From Nesterenkonia halotolerans (GTDB lineage Bacteria > Actinomycetota > Actinomycetes > Actinomycetales > Micrococcaceae), in assembly GCF_014874065.1 (NCBI RefSeq), contig NZ_JADBEE010000001.1, positions 1,984,001 through 2,048,000 on the forward strand: DNA of 64,000 nucleotides, written 5' to 3'. The position numbers and the translations under genes are program-made. Positions within the stretch are counted from its first letter, which is position 1; each line of letters begins with the position of its first letter. Shown here in pieces: positions 26,105 through 35,138 of this stretch. The notes beneath the pieces are model-generated. The model was not told the DNA's origin. It ran no database searches and saw only the letters and a list, made by a program, of their open reading frames with translations.

Positions 26105-27265
26105 ATGCCAACCTTTGACCAGATCTCACACCAGCTGGAACACCAGGCCATCGAGGTGCCCTCCTGGGCCTACGGGAACTCGGGCACTCGCTTCAAGGTC
26201 TTCGGCTCCGCCGGCACACCGCGCAGCGTGCAGGAGAAGATCGCCGACGCCGCGACCGTGCATCGCTTCACGGGCCTCGCCCCCAAGGTGGCGCTGCACA
26301 TTCCCTGGGACAAGGTCGAAGACTACTCAGCACTGCGCCGCTACGCCCAGGATCAGGGCATCGAGATCGGGACCATCAACTCCAACACGTTCCAGGACGA
26401 CGACTACAAGCTCGGCGGCCTGACCCATCACGACCCTATGATCCGGCAGAAGGCGATCGATCACCACCTGGAATGCATCCGTGTGATGGGCGAGACCGGC
26501 TCCCGGGACCTGAAGATCTGGCTCGCCGACGGGTCCAACTACCCCGGTCAGGCCGATATCCGCGCCCGTCAGGACTGGCTGGCAGAGTCCCTCGCCGCCA
26601 TCTACGAGCAGATCGCCGACGACCAGCGGCTGGTGCTGGAGTACAAGATCTTCGAGCCGGCGTTCTACCACATGGACGTCCCCGACTGGGGCACCGCCCT
26701 GGGTCATGTGCAGGCCCTCGGCGAGAACGCCACGGTCTGCCTGGACACCGGCCATCACGCGCCCAGCACGAACGTCGAATTCATCGTCGCCCAGCTGCTG
26801 CGTGCCGGGAAGCTCGGCTCCTTCGACTTCAACTCGCGCTTCTACGCCGACGATGACCTGATCGTCGGCTCCGCGGATCCGTTCCAGCTCTTCCGCATCA
26901 TGTTCGAGGTGATCCGCGGCGGCGGCTACGGGCCGGAGTCGGATGTGGCCTTCATGCTCGATCAGTGCCACAACATCGAGAAGAAGATCCCGGGCCAGAT
27001 CCGCAGCGTGCTCAACGTCCAGGAGATGACGGCGCGTGCACTGATGATCGACCGCGAGGCGCTCAAGGCCGCCCAGGAGGCCGGAGACGTGCTCGGCGCC
27101 CATGAGGTCTTCATGGATGCCTTCTACACCGATGTCCGCGCCGACCTCGCAGCCTGGCGAGAGACCCGCGGCCTGCCCGCCCACCCGATGCGCGCCTTCG
27201 CCGAGTCCGGATACCAAGAGAAGATCGAGGCCGACCGCGTCGGCGGAACCCAGCTCAGCTGGTGA
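26105..27265 (+). CDS. rhaI: L-rhamnose isomerase (RhaI type)
   Basis: A 386-residue TIM-barrel isomerase of the Pseudomonas-type L-rhamnose isomerase family, distinct from E. coli RhaA. Supporting segments are EVPSWAYGNSGTRFKVF at the N-terminus and LEYKIFEPAFYHMDVPDWG with the metal-binding glutamate. VCLDTGHHAPSTNVEFIV and GSFDFNSRFYADDDL supply further metal ligands. It converts L-rhamnose to L-rhamnulose in the cytoplasm. It starts 6 bases after rhaM, with a GAGGAAT ribosome-binding site, and is followed by the aldolase fusion gene. Confidence 0.94.
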   Translation: MPTFDQISHQLEHQAIEVPSWAYGNSGTRFKVFGSAGTPRSVQEKIADAATVHRFTGLAPKVALHIPWDKVEDYSALRRYAQDQGIEIGTINSNTFQDDDYKLGGLTHHDPMIRQKAIDHHLECIRVMGETGSRDLKIWLADGSNYPGQADIRARQDWLAESLAAIYEQIADDQRLVLEYKIFEPAFYHMDVPDWGTALGHVQALGENATVCLDTGHHAPSTNVEFIVAQLLRAGKLGSFDFNSRFYADDDLIVGSADPFQLFRIMFEVIRGGGYGPESDVAFMLDQCHNIEKKIPGQIRSVLNVQEMTARALMIDREALKAAQEAGDVLGAHEVFMDAFYTDVRADLAAWRETRGLPAHPMRAFAESGYQEKIEADRVGGTQLSW

Positions 27266-27276
27266 AGGAGCAACCG

Positions 27277-29313
27277 ATGACCAACCCGAGCGTCGCAGAA
27301 CTCATCTCCCGGTCCAACAGCCTGGGCGCGGACCCGAAGAACACCAACTACGCCGGCGGCAACACCTCCGCCAAGGGCACCGAGAAGGACCCGGTCACCG
27401 GGGAAGAGGTCGAGCTGCTGTGGGTCAAGGGGTCCGGCGGAGACCTCGGCACCCTCAAGGAGTCCGGCCTGGCCACGCTGCGGCTGGACCGCATGCGCGC
27501 GCTGGTCGACGTCTACCCTGGCGTGGAGCGCGAGGATGAGATGGTCGCCGCCTTCGACTACTGCCTGCACGGCAAGGGTGGCGCGGCACCCAGCATCGAC
27601 ACCGCCATGCATGGCCTGGTGGACGCCGCCCACGTGGATCACCTGCACCCGGACTCCGGGATCGCCATCGCCACCGCCGTGGATGGGCCCGAGCTGACCG
27701 CCACGATCTTCGGCGAGAAGGTCGTCTGGGTCCCGTGGCGCCGTCCCGGCTTCCAGCTCGGCCTGGACATCGCCGAGATCAAGGAGCGCAATCCGCAGGC
27801 CATCGGCTGCATCCTCGGCGGTCACGGCATCACCGCCTGGGGCGAGACCTCCGCAGAATCCCAGCAGAACTCGCTGTGGATCATCGACACCGCCGCCGCC
27901 TACATCGCCGAACACTCCACAGCCGAGCCCTTCGGTCCGGCGCTCGAGGGTTACGCCGCGCTGCCCACAGCCGAGCGTCGCGCCAAGGCGGCGGCCCTCA
28001 CTCCGACCATCCGGTCCATCGCCAGCGCCGACAAGCCCCAGGTCGGGCACTACACCGACGACGACGCCGTGCTCGAGTTCCTCGCCCACGCAGAGCACCC
28101 CCGGCTGGCCGAGATGGGCACCTCCTGCCCGGACCACTTCCTGCGCACCAAGGTCAAGCCGCTGGTGCTGGACCTGCCCGCCGATGCCACGGTGGAAGAT
28201 TCCATCGCCCGCCTGCACGAGCTGCACCACGCCTACCGCGAGGACTACCAGGCCTACTACGACCGCCACGCCACCGCAGACAGCCCCGCTCTCCGCGGGG
28301 CTGACCCGGCCATCGTGCTCATCCCCGGGGTCGGCATGTTCAGCTTCGGCAAGGACAAGCAGACCGCCCGCGTGGCTGGCGAGTTCTATGTCAACGCCAT
28401 CAACGTGATGCGCGGCGCCGAGGGGCTCTCCTCCTACGCGCCCATCGATGAGGCGGAGAAGTTCCGCATCGAGTATTGGGCGCTGGAGGAGGCGAAGCTG
28501 CAGCGCATGCCGGCGCCGAAGCCCCTGGCCACTCGCATCGCCCTGGTGACCGGTGCCGCCTCCGGCATCGGCAAGGCCATCGCGGAGCGGCTCGCCGAGG
28601 AGGGCGCCGTCGTCGCCATCGCGGACCTCAACCTTGCCAAGGCCCAGGAGGCTGCCGCCGAGATCGGCGGAGAAGACAAGGCAGTGGGCATCGCCGTGGA
28701 CGTCTCGGATGAGGACGCCGTGGTCAAGGCCATCGACGAGACCCTGCTGGCCTTCGGCGGGCTGGACATCGTGGTCAACAACGCCGGGCTGAGCCTGTCG
28801 AAATCGCTGCTGGACACCACCGTCAAGGACTGGGACCTGCAGCACAACGTGATGGCCAAGGGCTCCTTCCTGGTGTCCAAGGCGGCAGCCTCGGTGCTGA
28901 TCGCTCAGGGTCTCGGCGGAGACGTCATCTACATCTCCTCGAAGAACAGCGTCTTCGCCGGGCCGAACAACATCGCCTACTCCGCCACCAAGGCCGACCA
29001 GGCGCATCAGGTGCGCCTGCTCGCCGCTGAGCTGGGTGAGCACCAGATCCGCGTCAACGGCATCAACCCCGACGGTGTGGTCCAGGGCTCTGGGATCTTC
29101 GCCTCCGGCTGGGGTGCGAACCGTGCGGCGACCTACGGCATCGAGGAGAAGGACCTGGGCAAGTTCTACGCCCAGCGCACCATTCTCAAGCGCGAGGTGC
29201 TGCCGCGCAACGTGGCCAATGCGGTGTTCGCCCTGGTCGGTCCCGAGCTGTCCCACACCACCGGTCTGCACGTGCCCGTCGACGCCGGCGTGGCCGCCGC
29301 GTTCCTGCGCTGA
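27277..29313 (+). CDS. rhaEW: Bifunctional rhamnulose-1-phosphate aldolase/lactaldehyde dehydrogenase
   Basis: A 678-residue fusion. The N-terminal class II aldolase domain (about residues 1-410) opens with LGADPKNTNYAGGNTSAKG and carries the zinc-binding HVDHLHPDSG. The C-terminal short-chain dehydrogenase (about 425-678) has the TGAASGIG cofactor motif, NNAG and the catalytic YSATK. The fused enzyme would cleave L-rhamnulose 1-phosphate to DHAP and L-lactaldehyde and oxidise the aldehyde to L-lactate. GAAGGAG lies 6 bases before the ATG at 27277, so this start is preferred over the GTG at 27262. The L-lactate oxidising enzyme is encoded two genes on. Confidence 0.94.
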   Translation: MTNPSVAELISRSNSLGADPKNTNYAGGNTSAKGTEKDPVTGEEVELLWVKGSGGDLGTLKESGLATLRLDRMRALVDVYPGVEREDEMVAAFDYCLHGKGGAAPSIDTAMHGLVDAAHVDHLHPDSGIAIATAVDGPELTATIFGEKVVWVPWRRPGFQLGLDIAEIKERNPQAIGCILGGHGITAWGETSAESQQNSLWIIDTAAAYIAEHSTAEPFGPALEGYAALPTAERRAKAAALTPTIRSIASADKPQVGHYTDDDAVLEFLAHAEHPRLAEMGTSCPDHFLRTKVKPLVLDLPADATVEDSIARLHELHHAYREDYQAYYDRHATADSPALRGADPAIVLIPGVGMFSFGKDKQTARVAGEFYVNAINVMRGAEGLSSYAPIDEAEKFRIEYWALEEAKLQRMPAPKPLATRIALVTGAASGIGKAIAERLAEEGAVVAIADLNLAKAQEAAAEIGGEDKAVGIAVDVSDEDAVVKAIDETLLAFGGLDIVVNNAGLSLSKSLLDTTVKDWDLQHNVMAKGSFLVSKAAASVLIAQGLGGDVIYISSKNSVFAGPNNIAYSATKADQAHQVRLLAAELGEHQIRVNGINPDGVVQGSGIFASGWGANRAATYGIEEKDLGKFYAQRTILKREVLPRNVANAVFALVGPELSHTTGLHVPVDAGVAAAFLR

Positions 29314-29324
29314 GCCCAGCACCC

Positions 29325-30788
29325 ATGTCACAGCAGACAGCGAGGACGAGAACGGCAGCGACGACGGCGCACGCGGCCGTGGACCTCGGCGCCTCCTCCG
29401 GGCGCGTGGTGCTCGGCCGGGTGGGTCCGGACACGCTTGAGTTCCATGAGGCCGCGCGGTTCTCCAACGGTGTGGTCCCCATGCCCGACGGGCTGCACTG
29501 GAATCTGGTGGGTCTCTACGAGCAGGCGCTCGCCGGGCTCGGCGCTGCCGTGCGGGAGACCGAGGGCGAACTCGCCTCGGTCGCCATCGACTCCTGGGCG
29601 GTGGACTACGGTCTGCTCACCGGCGCAGAGCCCCAACACATGCAGCTGCTGGGCACCCCGTTCCACTACCGGGACGATCGCACCGCAGCCGGCGTGAAGA
29701 AGGTCCACGGCAGAGTCCCCTTCGCGGAGCTCTATCGACGGAACGGGCTGCAGTTCCTGCCCTTCAACACGCTCTACCAGCTGGCCCAGGAGGGACTGGC
29801 GCAGCATGCAGATCGGCTGCTGCTGGTGCCGGACCTCCTGGGCTATTGGCTCACCGGAGAGCAGCTCACCGAGGTCACCAACGCCTCGACCACGGGACTG
29901 CTCGACGTGCACACCAAAGAGTGGGACACCGATCTCATGTCCACGCTTGGCCTGTCCTCGGGGCTCTTCGCGCCGGTGGCCGCACCGGGCACCAGCCTGG
30001 GCGTGACCCGTGCCGAGCTGACTCCGCTGCTCGGCGGTCATCAGCTCCCGGTCACCCTGGTCGGCTCCCACGACACCGCCAGTGCGATCGTGGGCACCCC
30101 ACTCTCCAGCCCCGACGCCGCCTATATCTCCTGCGGCACCTGGGGACTGGTCGGCTTGGAGCTGGATGCTCCAGTGGTCAGCGACGCCTCCCGGGAGGCG
30201 AACTTCACCCATGAGGGCGGAGTCGACGGGCGCACCCGGTTCCTCACCAATGTGATGGGCACGTGGCTGCTCTCCGAGACGCTGCGCACCTGGGAGCGCG
30301 AAGAGGGCCGCAGCCAGGATCTGGTCGGGCTGCTCGACGCCGCTGCCCAGGTGAGCCGCGACGCTGTCGCCGTCTTCGATGTCCAGGATGAGCGGTTCGT
30401 CGCGCCCGGTGACATGCCGGCTCGGATCGCGCAGCTCTGCGCCGAACAGGACCTCCGCGCCCCGGAGGGCAAGGCGGAGCTGGTGCGCAGCATCGTGGAG
30501 TCCATCGCCGCTGGATTCGCCGCGGCGCTGCAGACCGCCGGTGAACTCGCGGATCGGCGGATCGACGTCGTCCACATGGTCGGTGGAGGGTCGCTGAACT
30601 CGCTGCTCTGCCAGGCCACCGCCGATCGCAGCGGATATCCTGTGGTGGCCGGGCCCGTGGAGGCCACCGCCATCGGCAATCTACTCATTCAGGCGCGCAC
30701 CGCGGGAACGCTCTCGGGAACCCTCGAGGACCTGCGCGAGCTGATCCGCCGCACCCATTCCCCCCTCACGTATCGTCCCCAATCCTGA
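29325..30788 (+). CDS. rhaB: L-rhamnulokinase
   Basis: A 487-residue kinase of the FGGY/actin-like superfamily. It opens with VDLGASSGRVVLGRVG, the phosphate-1 motif of rhamnulokinases. IDSWAVDYGLL, TGLLDVHTKEWD and VGSHDTASAIVG are further family signatures, and the adenosine motif is HMVGGGSLNSLLCQATAD. It phosphorylates L-rhamnulose to the 1-phosphate. The ATG at 29325 follows the aldolase gene by 11 bases. Its stop codon lies inside the first unit of a 16-base tandem repeat. Confidence 0.95.
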   Translation: MSQQTARTRTAATTAHAAVDLGASSGRVVLGRVGPDTLEFHEAARFSNGVVPMPDGLHWNLVGLYEQALAGLGAAVRETEGELASVAIDSWAVDYGLLTGAEPQHMQLLGTPFHYRDDRTAAGVKKVHGRVPFAELYRRNGLQFLPFNTLYQLAQEGLAQHADRLLLVPDLLGYWLTGEQLTEVTNASTTGLLDVHTKEWDTDLMSTLGLSSGLFAPVAAPGTSLGVTRAELTPLLGGHQLPVTLVGSHDTASAIVGTPLSSPDAAYISCGTWGLVGLELDAPVVSDASREANFTHEGGVDGRTRFLTNVMGTWLLSETLRTWEREEGRSQDLVGLLDAAAQVSRDAVAVFDVQDERFVAPGDMPARIAQLCAEQDLRAPEGKAELVRSIVESIAAGFAAALQTAGELADRRIDVVHMVGGGSLNSLLCQATADRSGYPVVAGPVEATAIGNLLIQARTAGTLSGTLEDLRELIRRTHSPLTYRPQS

Positions 30789-30843
30789 AGTTCCCCACTC
30801 TTGAAATTCCACCGTCTTGAAATTCCCAAGTCCTGAAGGACCG
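30784..30843 (+). repeat. 16-base tandem repeat between rhaB and lldD
   Basis: Three full units and the start of a fourth begin at 30784, 30800, 30816 and 30832, each opening C(C/T)TGAA(G/A)TTCC or a close variant. The first unit contains the rhaB stop codon. The period is exactly 16 bases, and the array fills most of the 70-base gap before lldD. No hairpin or promoter is evident in it. Confidence 0.75.
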
Positions 30844-30858
30844 GTCTAGGAGCAACTC

Positions 30859-32094
30859 ATGGTTCAGCGTCAACTGCCCAAGCCGCGCGATATCGCGCCG
30901 CTGATGAAGTTCAAGAAGTTCGACTTCAACGCCTCACGCCGTCGGCTCTCCGCGGCGCTGACCATCGAGGACCTGCACAAGATCGCCAAGCGGCGCACGC
31001 CGAAGGCAGCCTTCGACTACACCGACGGCGCCGCCGAGGGCGAGTTCTCGCTGACCCGCGCCCGGGAGGCGTTCCAGGACATCGAGTTCAACCCCTCGAT
31101 CCTGCGCGATGTCTCGGAGGTGGACACCTCCTGCGAGATCTTCGGCGGGCGGTCTGCGCTGCCCTTCGGTATCGCGCCCACTGGGTTCACCCGGTTGATG
31201 CAGACCGAGGGGGAGATCGCCGGGGCCACCGCTGCTGGCGCAGCAGGGATCCCGTTCACCCTCTCCACGCTGGGCACCACGTCCATCGAGGCCGTGAAGG
31301 AGGCGAATCCGCACGGGCGCAACTGGTTCCAGCTCTATGTGATGAAGGACCGGGAGATCTCCTATGACCTCACCGAGCGTGCTGGCAAGGCCGGGTTCGA
31401 CACCCTCTTCTTCACCGTGGACACCCCCGTGGCCGGGGCGCGCCTGCGCGACAAGCGCAACGGCTTCTCGATCCCGCCCCAGCTGAGCCTGGGGACCGTG
31501 GTCAACGCGATCCCGCGGCCCTGGTGGTGGTACGACTTCCTGACCACACCGCCGCTGGAGTTCGCCTCGCTGACCTCCACCGGAGGCACGGTGGGGGAGA
31601 TGCTGGACAAGGCGATGGATCCGTCGATCAGCTTCGAGGATCTCAAGATCATCCGCGAGCTGTTCCCCGGCAAGCTGGTGGTCAAAGGGGTGCAGAACGT
31701 GGAGGACGCGAAGAAGCTCGCCAGCCTCGGAGTGGATGGGATCGTGCTGTCCAACCACGGCGGCCGGCAGCTGGACCGCGCGCCGGTGCCGTTCCACCTG
31801 CTGCCCGAGGTGGTGCGCGAGGTCGGTGATGACCTCGAGGTCACCATCGACACAGGGATCATGAACGGCGCCGACATCGTCGCCTCGATGGCGCTGGGTG
31901 CGAAGTTCACGCTGATCGGACGTGCGTACCTCTACGGGCTGATGGCCGGTGGCCGCGCCGGGGTGGACCGCACGATCGAGATCCTGGCGGACCAGGTCGA
32001 GCGAACGATGAAGCTCCTGGAGGTCCCGAACCTCGCCGAGCTCGAGCCCAAACACGTGACCCAGCTCGAACGCCTCGTCCCGCGCGCCCGCTGA
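30859..32094 (+). CDS. lldD: FMN-dependent L-lactate dehydrogenase/alpha-hydroxyacid oxidase
   Basis: A 411-residue flavoenzyme. The FMN-binding barrel contains [18 protein letters not shown], the active-site His300 in [13 protein letters not shown], and [20 protein letters not shown]. These are the standard LldD/glycolate-oxidase-family motifs. It oxidises L-lactate to pyruvate at the membrane. Its place as the last gene of the rhamnose operon is logical: the SDR half of the fused aldolase makes L-lactate. Electron transfer to quinone or oxygen cannot be told from sequence. The ATG is preceded by AGGAGC (30848-30853). Confidence 0.93.
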   Translation: MVQRQLPKPRDIAPLMKFKKFDFNASRRRLSAALTIEDLHKIAKRRTPKAAFDYTDGAAEGEFSLTRAREAFQDIEFNPSILRDVSEVDTSCEIFGGRSALPFGIAPTGFTRLMQTEGEIAGATAAGAAGIPFTLSTLGTTSIEAVKEANPHGRNWFQLYVMKDREISYDLTERAGKAGFDTLFFTVDTPVAGARLRDKRNGFSIPPQLSLGTVVNAIPRPWWWYDFLTTPPLEFASLTSTGGTVGEMLDKAMDPSISFEDLKIIRELFPGKLVVKGVQNVEDAKKLASLGVDGIVLSNHGGRQLDRAPVPFHLLPEVVREVGDDLEVTIDTGIMNGADIVASMALGAKFTLIGRAYLYGLMAGGRAGVDRTIEILADQVERTMKLLEVPNLAELEPKHVTQLERLVPRAR

Positions 32095-32109
32095 CCCGGC
32101 CAGGAACGG

Positions 32110-33048
32110 TCAGCGCTTGGATGCGCGGTACCCGGCCGCCTTGGCTGCCGCTGTGGTGGCGAAGCACCGCTCGGGGTTGGTCCGCTTGTAGTAGGACCCG
32201 CTGGGCACGTGATAGATACGTGAGCTGGCATTGCCCTTGATCGGGTAGCCCTTGGGGCAGTTCCAGGAAGATGAGGTGTGCTGCACGCTCGTGGGTCGCT
32301 TCGCGGGAGCCGCCTTCTTCACCGTGGATGTCTGTGCGGAGGTCCTGACCAGCGTGGTGTGCCCGGACTTCTTGCCGGTCACGCGCACGGAGATCTTCTT
32401 CCCCGCGTGCGAGCTGGAGATCTTGTAGCTCTTGCTCGTCGCGCCCTTGATCGTGGTGCCGTTGGCGCGCCACTGATAGGAGAAGGAGGTCGAAGGCGTC
32501 CAGCTCCCCACGCTGGCAGTGACCGTCTTGCCGGTGACCGCCGTGCCGCTCACTCTGGGGGTGGAGGACCGTGCCACCTTCAGCGTGGGCGCGGAGGTGC
32601 GGCTCACCGTGCTGTACCCGGACTTCTTTCCGGTCACCTTCACCGTGATCCGCTTGCCCTGATGGGCCGTGCTCGGAGTGAAGGTGCTCTTGGTTCCGCT
32701 GCTGATCGCTTGGCCGTTGGCGTACCAGCGGTAGCTTCGCGAGGTTCCGCTGGTCCAGGTGCCAGGCTTGGCGGTGAGCTTCGATCCCACGGCGGCGGTG
32801 CCGGAGATCTTCGGGGTGGGGGCACGAAGCGTTTTCTTCGCCGAGCTGATCGTCACGGTGGTGCCCACAGTGGAGGCGCTCGCAGGACCGGACTGCGCCA
32901 CCGGGGCGGGCGCCGACTGGCCGAGCACAGGGGAGCCGAGCTGCGCCGTCGTCGGCTGTGGCGGCGGGGCGGCGCCGATCAGACTGGCCGTGAGAAGGGT
33001 GGTGGTCAGGACCGTGGCGAGTCTCCGCCAATGCTGGGATGTCCCCAT
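32110..33048 (-). CDS. Secreted protein with two Ig-like repeats and a C-terminal sunset-type domain
   Basis: A 312-residue exported protein. A signal peptide (residues 1 to about 27, hydrophobic TVLTTTLLTASLIGAA) is followed by a Pro/Ala/Ser-rich linker. Two tandem repeats of about 85 residues come next (from about 72 and 158), each with the pattern SGTA-VG-GS(W/T)-Y-W-ANG-GK-VTGKKSG. The last 50 residues (NCPKGYPIKGN, IYHVPSGSYYKRTNPERCF, AAGYRASKR) match the small domain called sunset in actinobacterial and staphylococcal secreted proteins. A role in wall or matrix binding is inference. The protein is strongly basic. It runs convergent to lldD. Confidence 0.85.
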   Translation of the reverse strand: MGTSQHWRRLATVLTTTLLTASLIGAAPPPQPTTAQLGSPVLGQSAPAPVAQSGPASASTVGTTVTISSAKKTLRAPTPKISGTAAVGSKLTAKPGTWTSGTSRSYRWYANGQAISSGTKSTFTPSTAHQGKRITVKVTGKKSGYSTVSRTSAPTLKVARSSTPRVSGTAVTGKTVTASVGSWTPSTSFSYQWRANGTTIKGATSKSYKISSSHAGKKISVRVTGKKSGHTTLVRTSAQTSTVKKAAPAKRPTSVQHTSSSWNCPKGYPIKGNASSRIYHVPSGSYYKRTNPERCFATTAAAKAAGYRASKR

Positions 33049-33120
33049 GGCATTCGTCTCCAGTGTGAGGCGTCCGCTGCGCGGGACGGGGCGGCGCAGG
33101 AGCGTCTCCTGAACGGATTG

Positions 33121-33148
33121 ATCATATAGCGAAACAAACCCCGATCAA
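33121..33148 (-). promoter_or_regulatory. Promoter of the secreted sunset protein gene
   Basis: Read on the minus strand, TTGATC (33143-33148) and TATGAT (33121-33126) are 16 bases apart, with the start codon of the secreted protein about 72 bases downstream. The match to the actinobacterial housekeeping consensus is good. No operator was recognised. Confidence 0.45.
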
Positions 33149-33248
33149 GGGCCGCGTGGCCCCCGCGACCCTGCCCGAGATCGCGATTCATGCGACCATG
33201 GACAGGTCTGTTACTCCACAAATTTCGAGAGTGAGGCGGGAGCACCAC

Positions 33249-34064
33249 ATGGTGAATGCACCCCTGCACATCATCACGCTGGTCAAATGGGTTCCGGACG
33301 CCCAGCTGGAGCGTCGATACAACGCCGAGGGTCGCATTGACCGCTCCGAGGGCGTGCTGAGCGAGCTGGACGAGTATCCGCTCGAAGCCGCCCTGCAGAT
33401 CAAGGAAGCCGCCCCGGATCGGGAGATCCGCGTGACAGCGCTGACCATGGGCCCCGCCGGTGCCAGCACCGCCGCGAAGAAGGCCCTGCAGATCGGCGCC
33501 GATGACGCCTACCAGCTCACCGACGACGACCTGATCGGCGCGGACATCTGGGCCACCTCGGTCGCGCTGAAGGCGGCCGTGGAGACCGTCACCGGCGCCG
33601 CAGAGTTTGACTCCGGGGAGCCCGAATACCTCGTGCTCACCGGAATGGCCTCCGAGGAGGGCGAGTCCGGCGCGCTTCCGGCGCAGCTGGCCGAACGCCT
33701 CGGCGCCCATGTGGTCACCTATGCCACCGCCCTGGACCTCGAGGCCGAACGGCTGGTGGTCACCCGATCGGGGGGCACCGAGTCGCAGCGGGTCGCCGTG
33801 TCGATGCCCGCCGTGGTCTCGGTCACCGACCAGGTCAACGACCCCCGGTACCCCAACTTCAAGGCGATCATGGCGGCGAAGAAGAAGCCGCTGACCCGGT
33901 TCACCCTGGCCGATATCGGCCTGCGCCGTGAACACGTCGAGGCCAAGGTCCGCGTGCTCACCACCGCGGCCCGGCCGCCGCGCACCGCCGGTGAGATCAT
34001 CACCGACGAGGGAGATGCCGGCGTCAAGATCGTGGAATTCCTCGCGAAGGAGCGTCTGCTGTGA
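33249..34064 (+). CDS. etfB: Electron transfer flavoprotein beta subunit
   Basis: A 271-residue protein with the EtfB pattern: [20 protein letters not shown] at the N-terminus and [17 protein letters not shown]. The DP-domain and AMP-binding region follow ([19 protein letters not shown] and the AAKKKP loop). It pairs with EtfA to carry electrons from acyl-CoA dehydrogenases to the quinone pool. The ATG at 33249 has GGGAG upstream. Its stop overlaps the etfA GTG by 4 bases. An acyl-CoA dehydrogenase and a CoA-ester lyase follow, so this ETF may be dedicated to that dehydrogenase. Confidence 0.93.
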   Translation: MVNAPLHIITLVKWVPDAQLERRYNAEGRIDRSEGVLSELDEYPLEAALQIKEAAPDREIRVTALTMGPAGASTAAKKALQIGADDAYQLTDDDLIGADIWATSVALKAAVETVTGAAEFDSGEPEYLVLTGMASEEGESGALPAQLAERLGAHVVTYATALDLEAERLVVTRSGGTESQRVAVSMPAVVSVTDQVNDPRYPNFKAIMAAKKKPLTRFTLADIGLRREHVEAKVRVLTTAARPPRTAGEIITDEGDAGVKIVEFLAKERLL

Positions 34065-35026
34065 GCAATGTACTGGTCTTTTTCGACGAGCTGGGCGAGA
34101 CGCTCACTCCTGCCCAGAAGGAGCTGATCGCCCAGGCGGCGGCGCTGGGCGAGGTGCACATCGCAGTGGCAGCCTATGACGGTGATCCCACTCCTGTGCT
34201 CGCGGTCAACGGCGTCCAGGAGGTCTACCTCCCTGAGGTCAGCCTGCCCGCCCCCGAGGTCGCCATCGTGGATCTGCTCGAGACCTCCGTGGCCGAGTCC
34301 CGCGCCGTCGTCGTCCTCGGCTCCTCCACGGCAGACGCCACCGATGCGCTGGCCCGCCTCGCGGTGCGGCTGGACACCGGACTGATCAGCGGCGCTGCGA
34401 GCATCACCGCCGATCTGGTGGTCACCAAGTCTGAACTGGCGGGCTCCTATACGACGACGTCGCGGCTGGTCTCCGCCGCGGCCCCCGCCCAGCCGCTGGT
34501 GGTCACCTTCAAACCGAACAACATCGACCCACAGCGCGTGGACACGCTGGTCACCGAGGGCGAGCAGCCCGAGGTCAACGTGCTGCCGGTCCGACCCTCC
34601 GTCGGAGGCGTGGAGATCGAAGAGCGCACCGCGATGGAGGTCTCCGCCCGTCCGGCGCTGGCCGAGGCGCGCATCGTCGTCGCCGGCGGTCGCGGAACCG
34701 ACGGCGACTTCACTCCGCTCGAGGAGCTGGCCGACGAGCTGGGCGCCGGGCTCGGCGCCTCCCGTGCGGCCACCGACGCCGGATGGATCGAGCACGCCGC
34801 CCAGGTCGGCCAGACCGGCGTGACCGTCTCGCCGCAGCTCTATATCTCCGCTGGCATCTCCGGCGCCGTGCATCAGCGCGCCGGCATGCAGACGGCGGGC
34901 ACGATTGTGGCGATCAACAAGGACGAGGATGCGCAGGTCTTCGAGATCGCGGACTTCGGCGTCGTCGGGGACCTCCACGAGGTGATCCCGCAGATGATCG
35001 AAGAGCTGCGCCGCCGCAAGGGATGA
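34061..35026 (+). CDS. etfA: Electron transfer flavoprotein alpha subunit
   Basis: A 321-residue FAD-binding ETF subunit. The C-terminal flavin domain has [32 protein letters not shown] and [20 protein letters not shown], followed by [19 protein letters not shown]. The GTG start overlaps the etfB stop (GTGA at 34061-34064). The CoA-ester lyase gene follows after a hairpin-containing gap of about 110 bases. Confidence 0.93.
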   Translation: MSNVLVFFDELGETLTPAQKELIAQAAALGEVHIAVAAYDGDPTPVLAVNGVQEVYLPEVSLPAPEVAIVDLLETSVAESRAVVVLGSSTADATDALARLAVRLDTGLISGAASITADLVVTKSELAGSYTTTSRLVSAAAPAQPLVVTFKPNNIDPQRVDTLVTEGEQPEVNVLPVRPSVGGVEIEERTAMEVSARPALAEARIVVAGGRGTDGDFTPLEELADELGAGLGASRAATDAGWIEHAAQVGQTGVTVSPQLYISAGISGAVHQRAGMQTAGTIVAINKDEDAQVFEIADFGVVGDLHEVIPQMIEELRRRKG

Positions 35027-35039
35027 TGCTCTGCCTCCG

Positions 35040-35075
35040 TGTGTCGATCCCGCTCCGCACCGGCGGATCGACACA
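35040..35075 (+). terminator. Intercistronic hairpin between etfA and the CoA lyase gene
   Basis: TGTGTCGATCC (35040-35050) pairs perfectly with GGATCGACACA (35065-35075) around a 14-base loop, starting 14 bases after the etfA stop. There is no T tract. It may attenuate or stabilise the etfBA message rather than fully terminate, since the downstream gene points the same way at close range. Confidence 0.6.
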
Positions 35076-35138
35076 ATGAGGACGAGCCCACCCTCCGCCG
35101 GGTTCACACCTGCACCCACCACACCTAAGAAGAGAATC

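Noticed and set aside
27124..29331. A 735-codon antisense open frame over the rhamnulose-1-phosphate aldolase fusion
   Set aside because: Composition is Gly/Val/His-rich low complexity typical of shadow frames, and the plus strand carries intact aldolase and SDR motifs.
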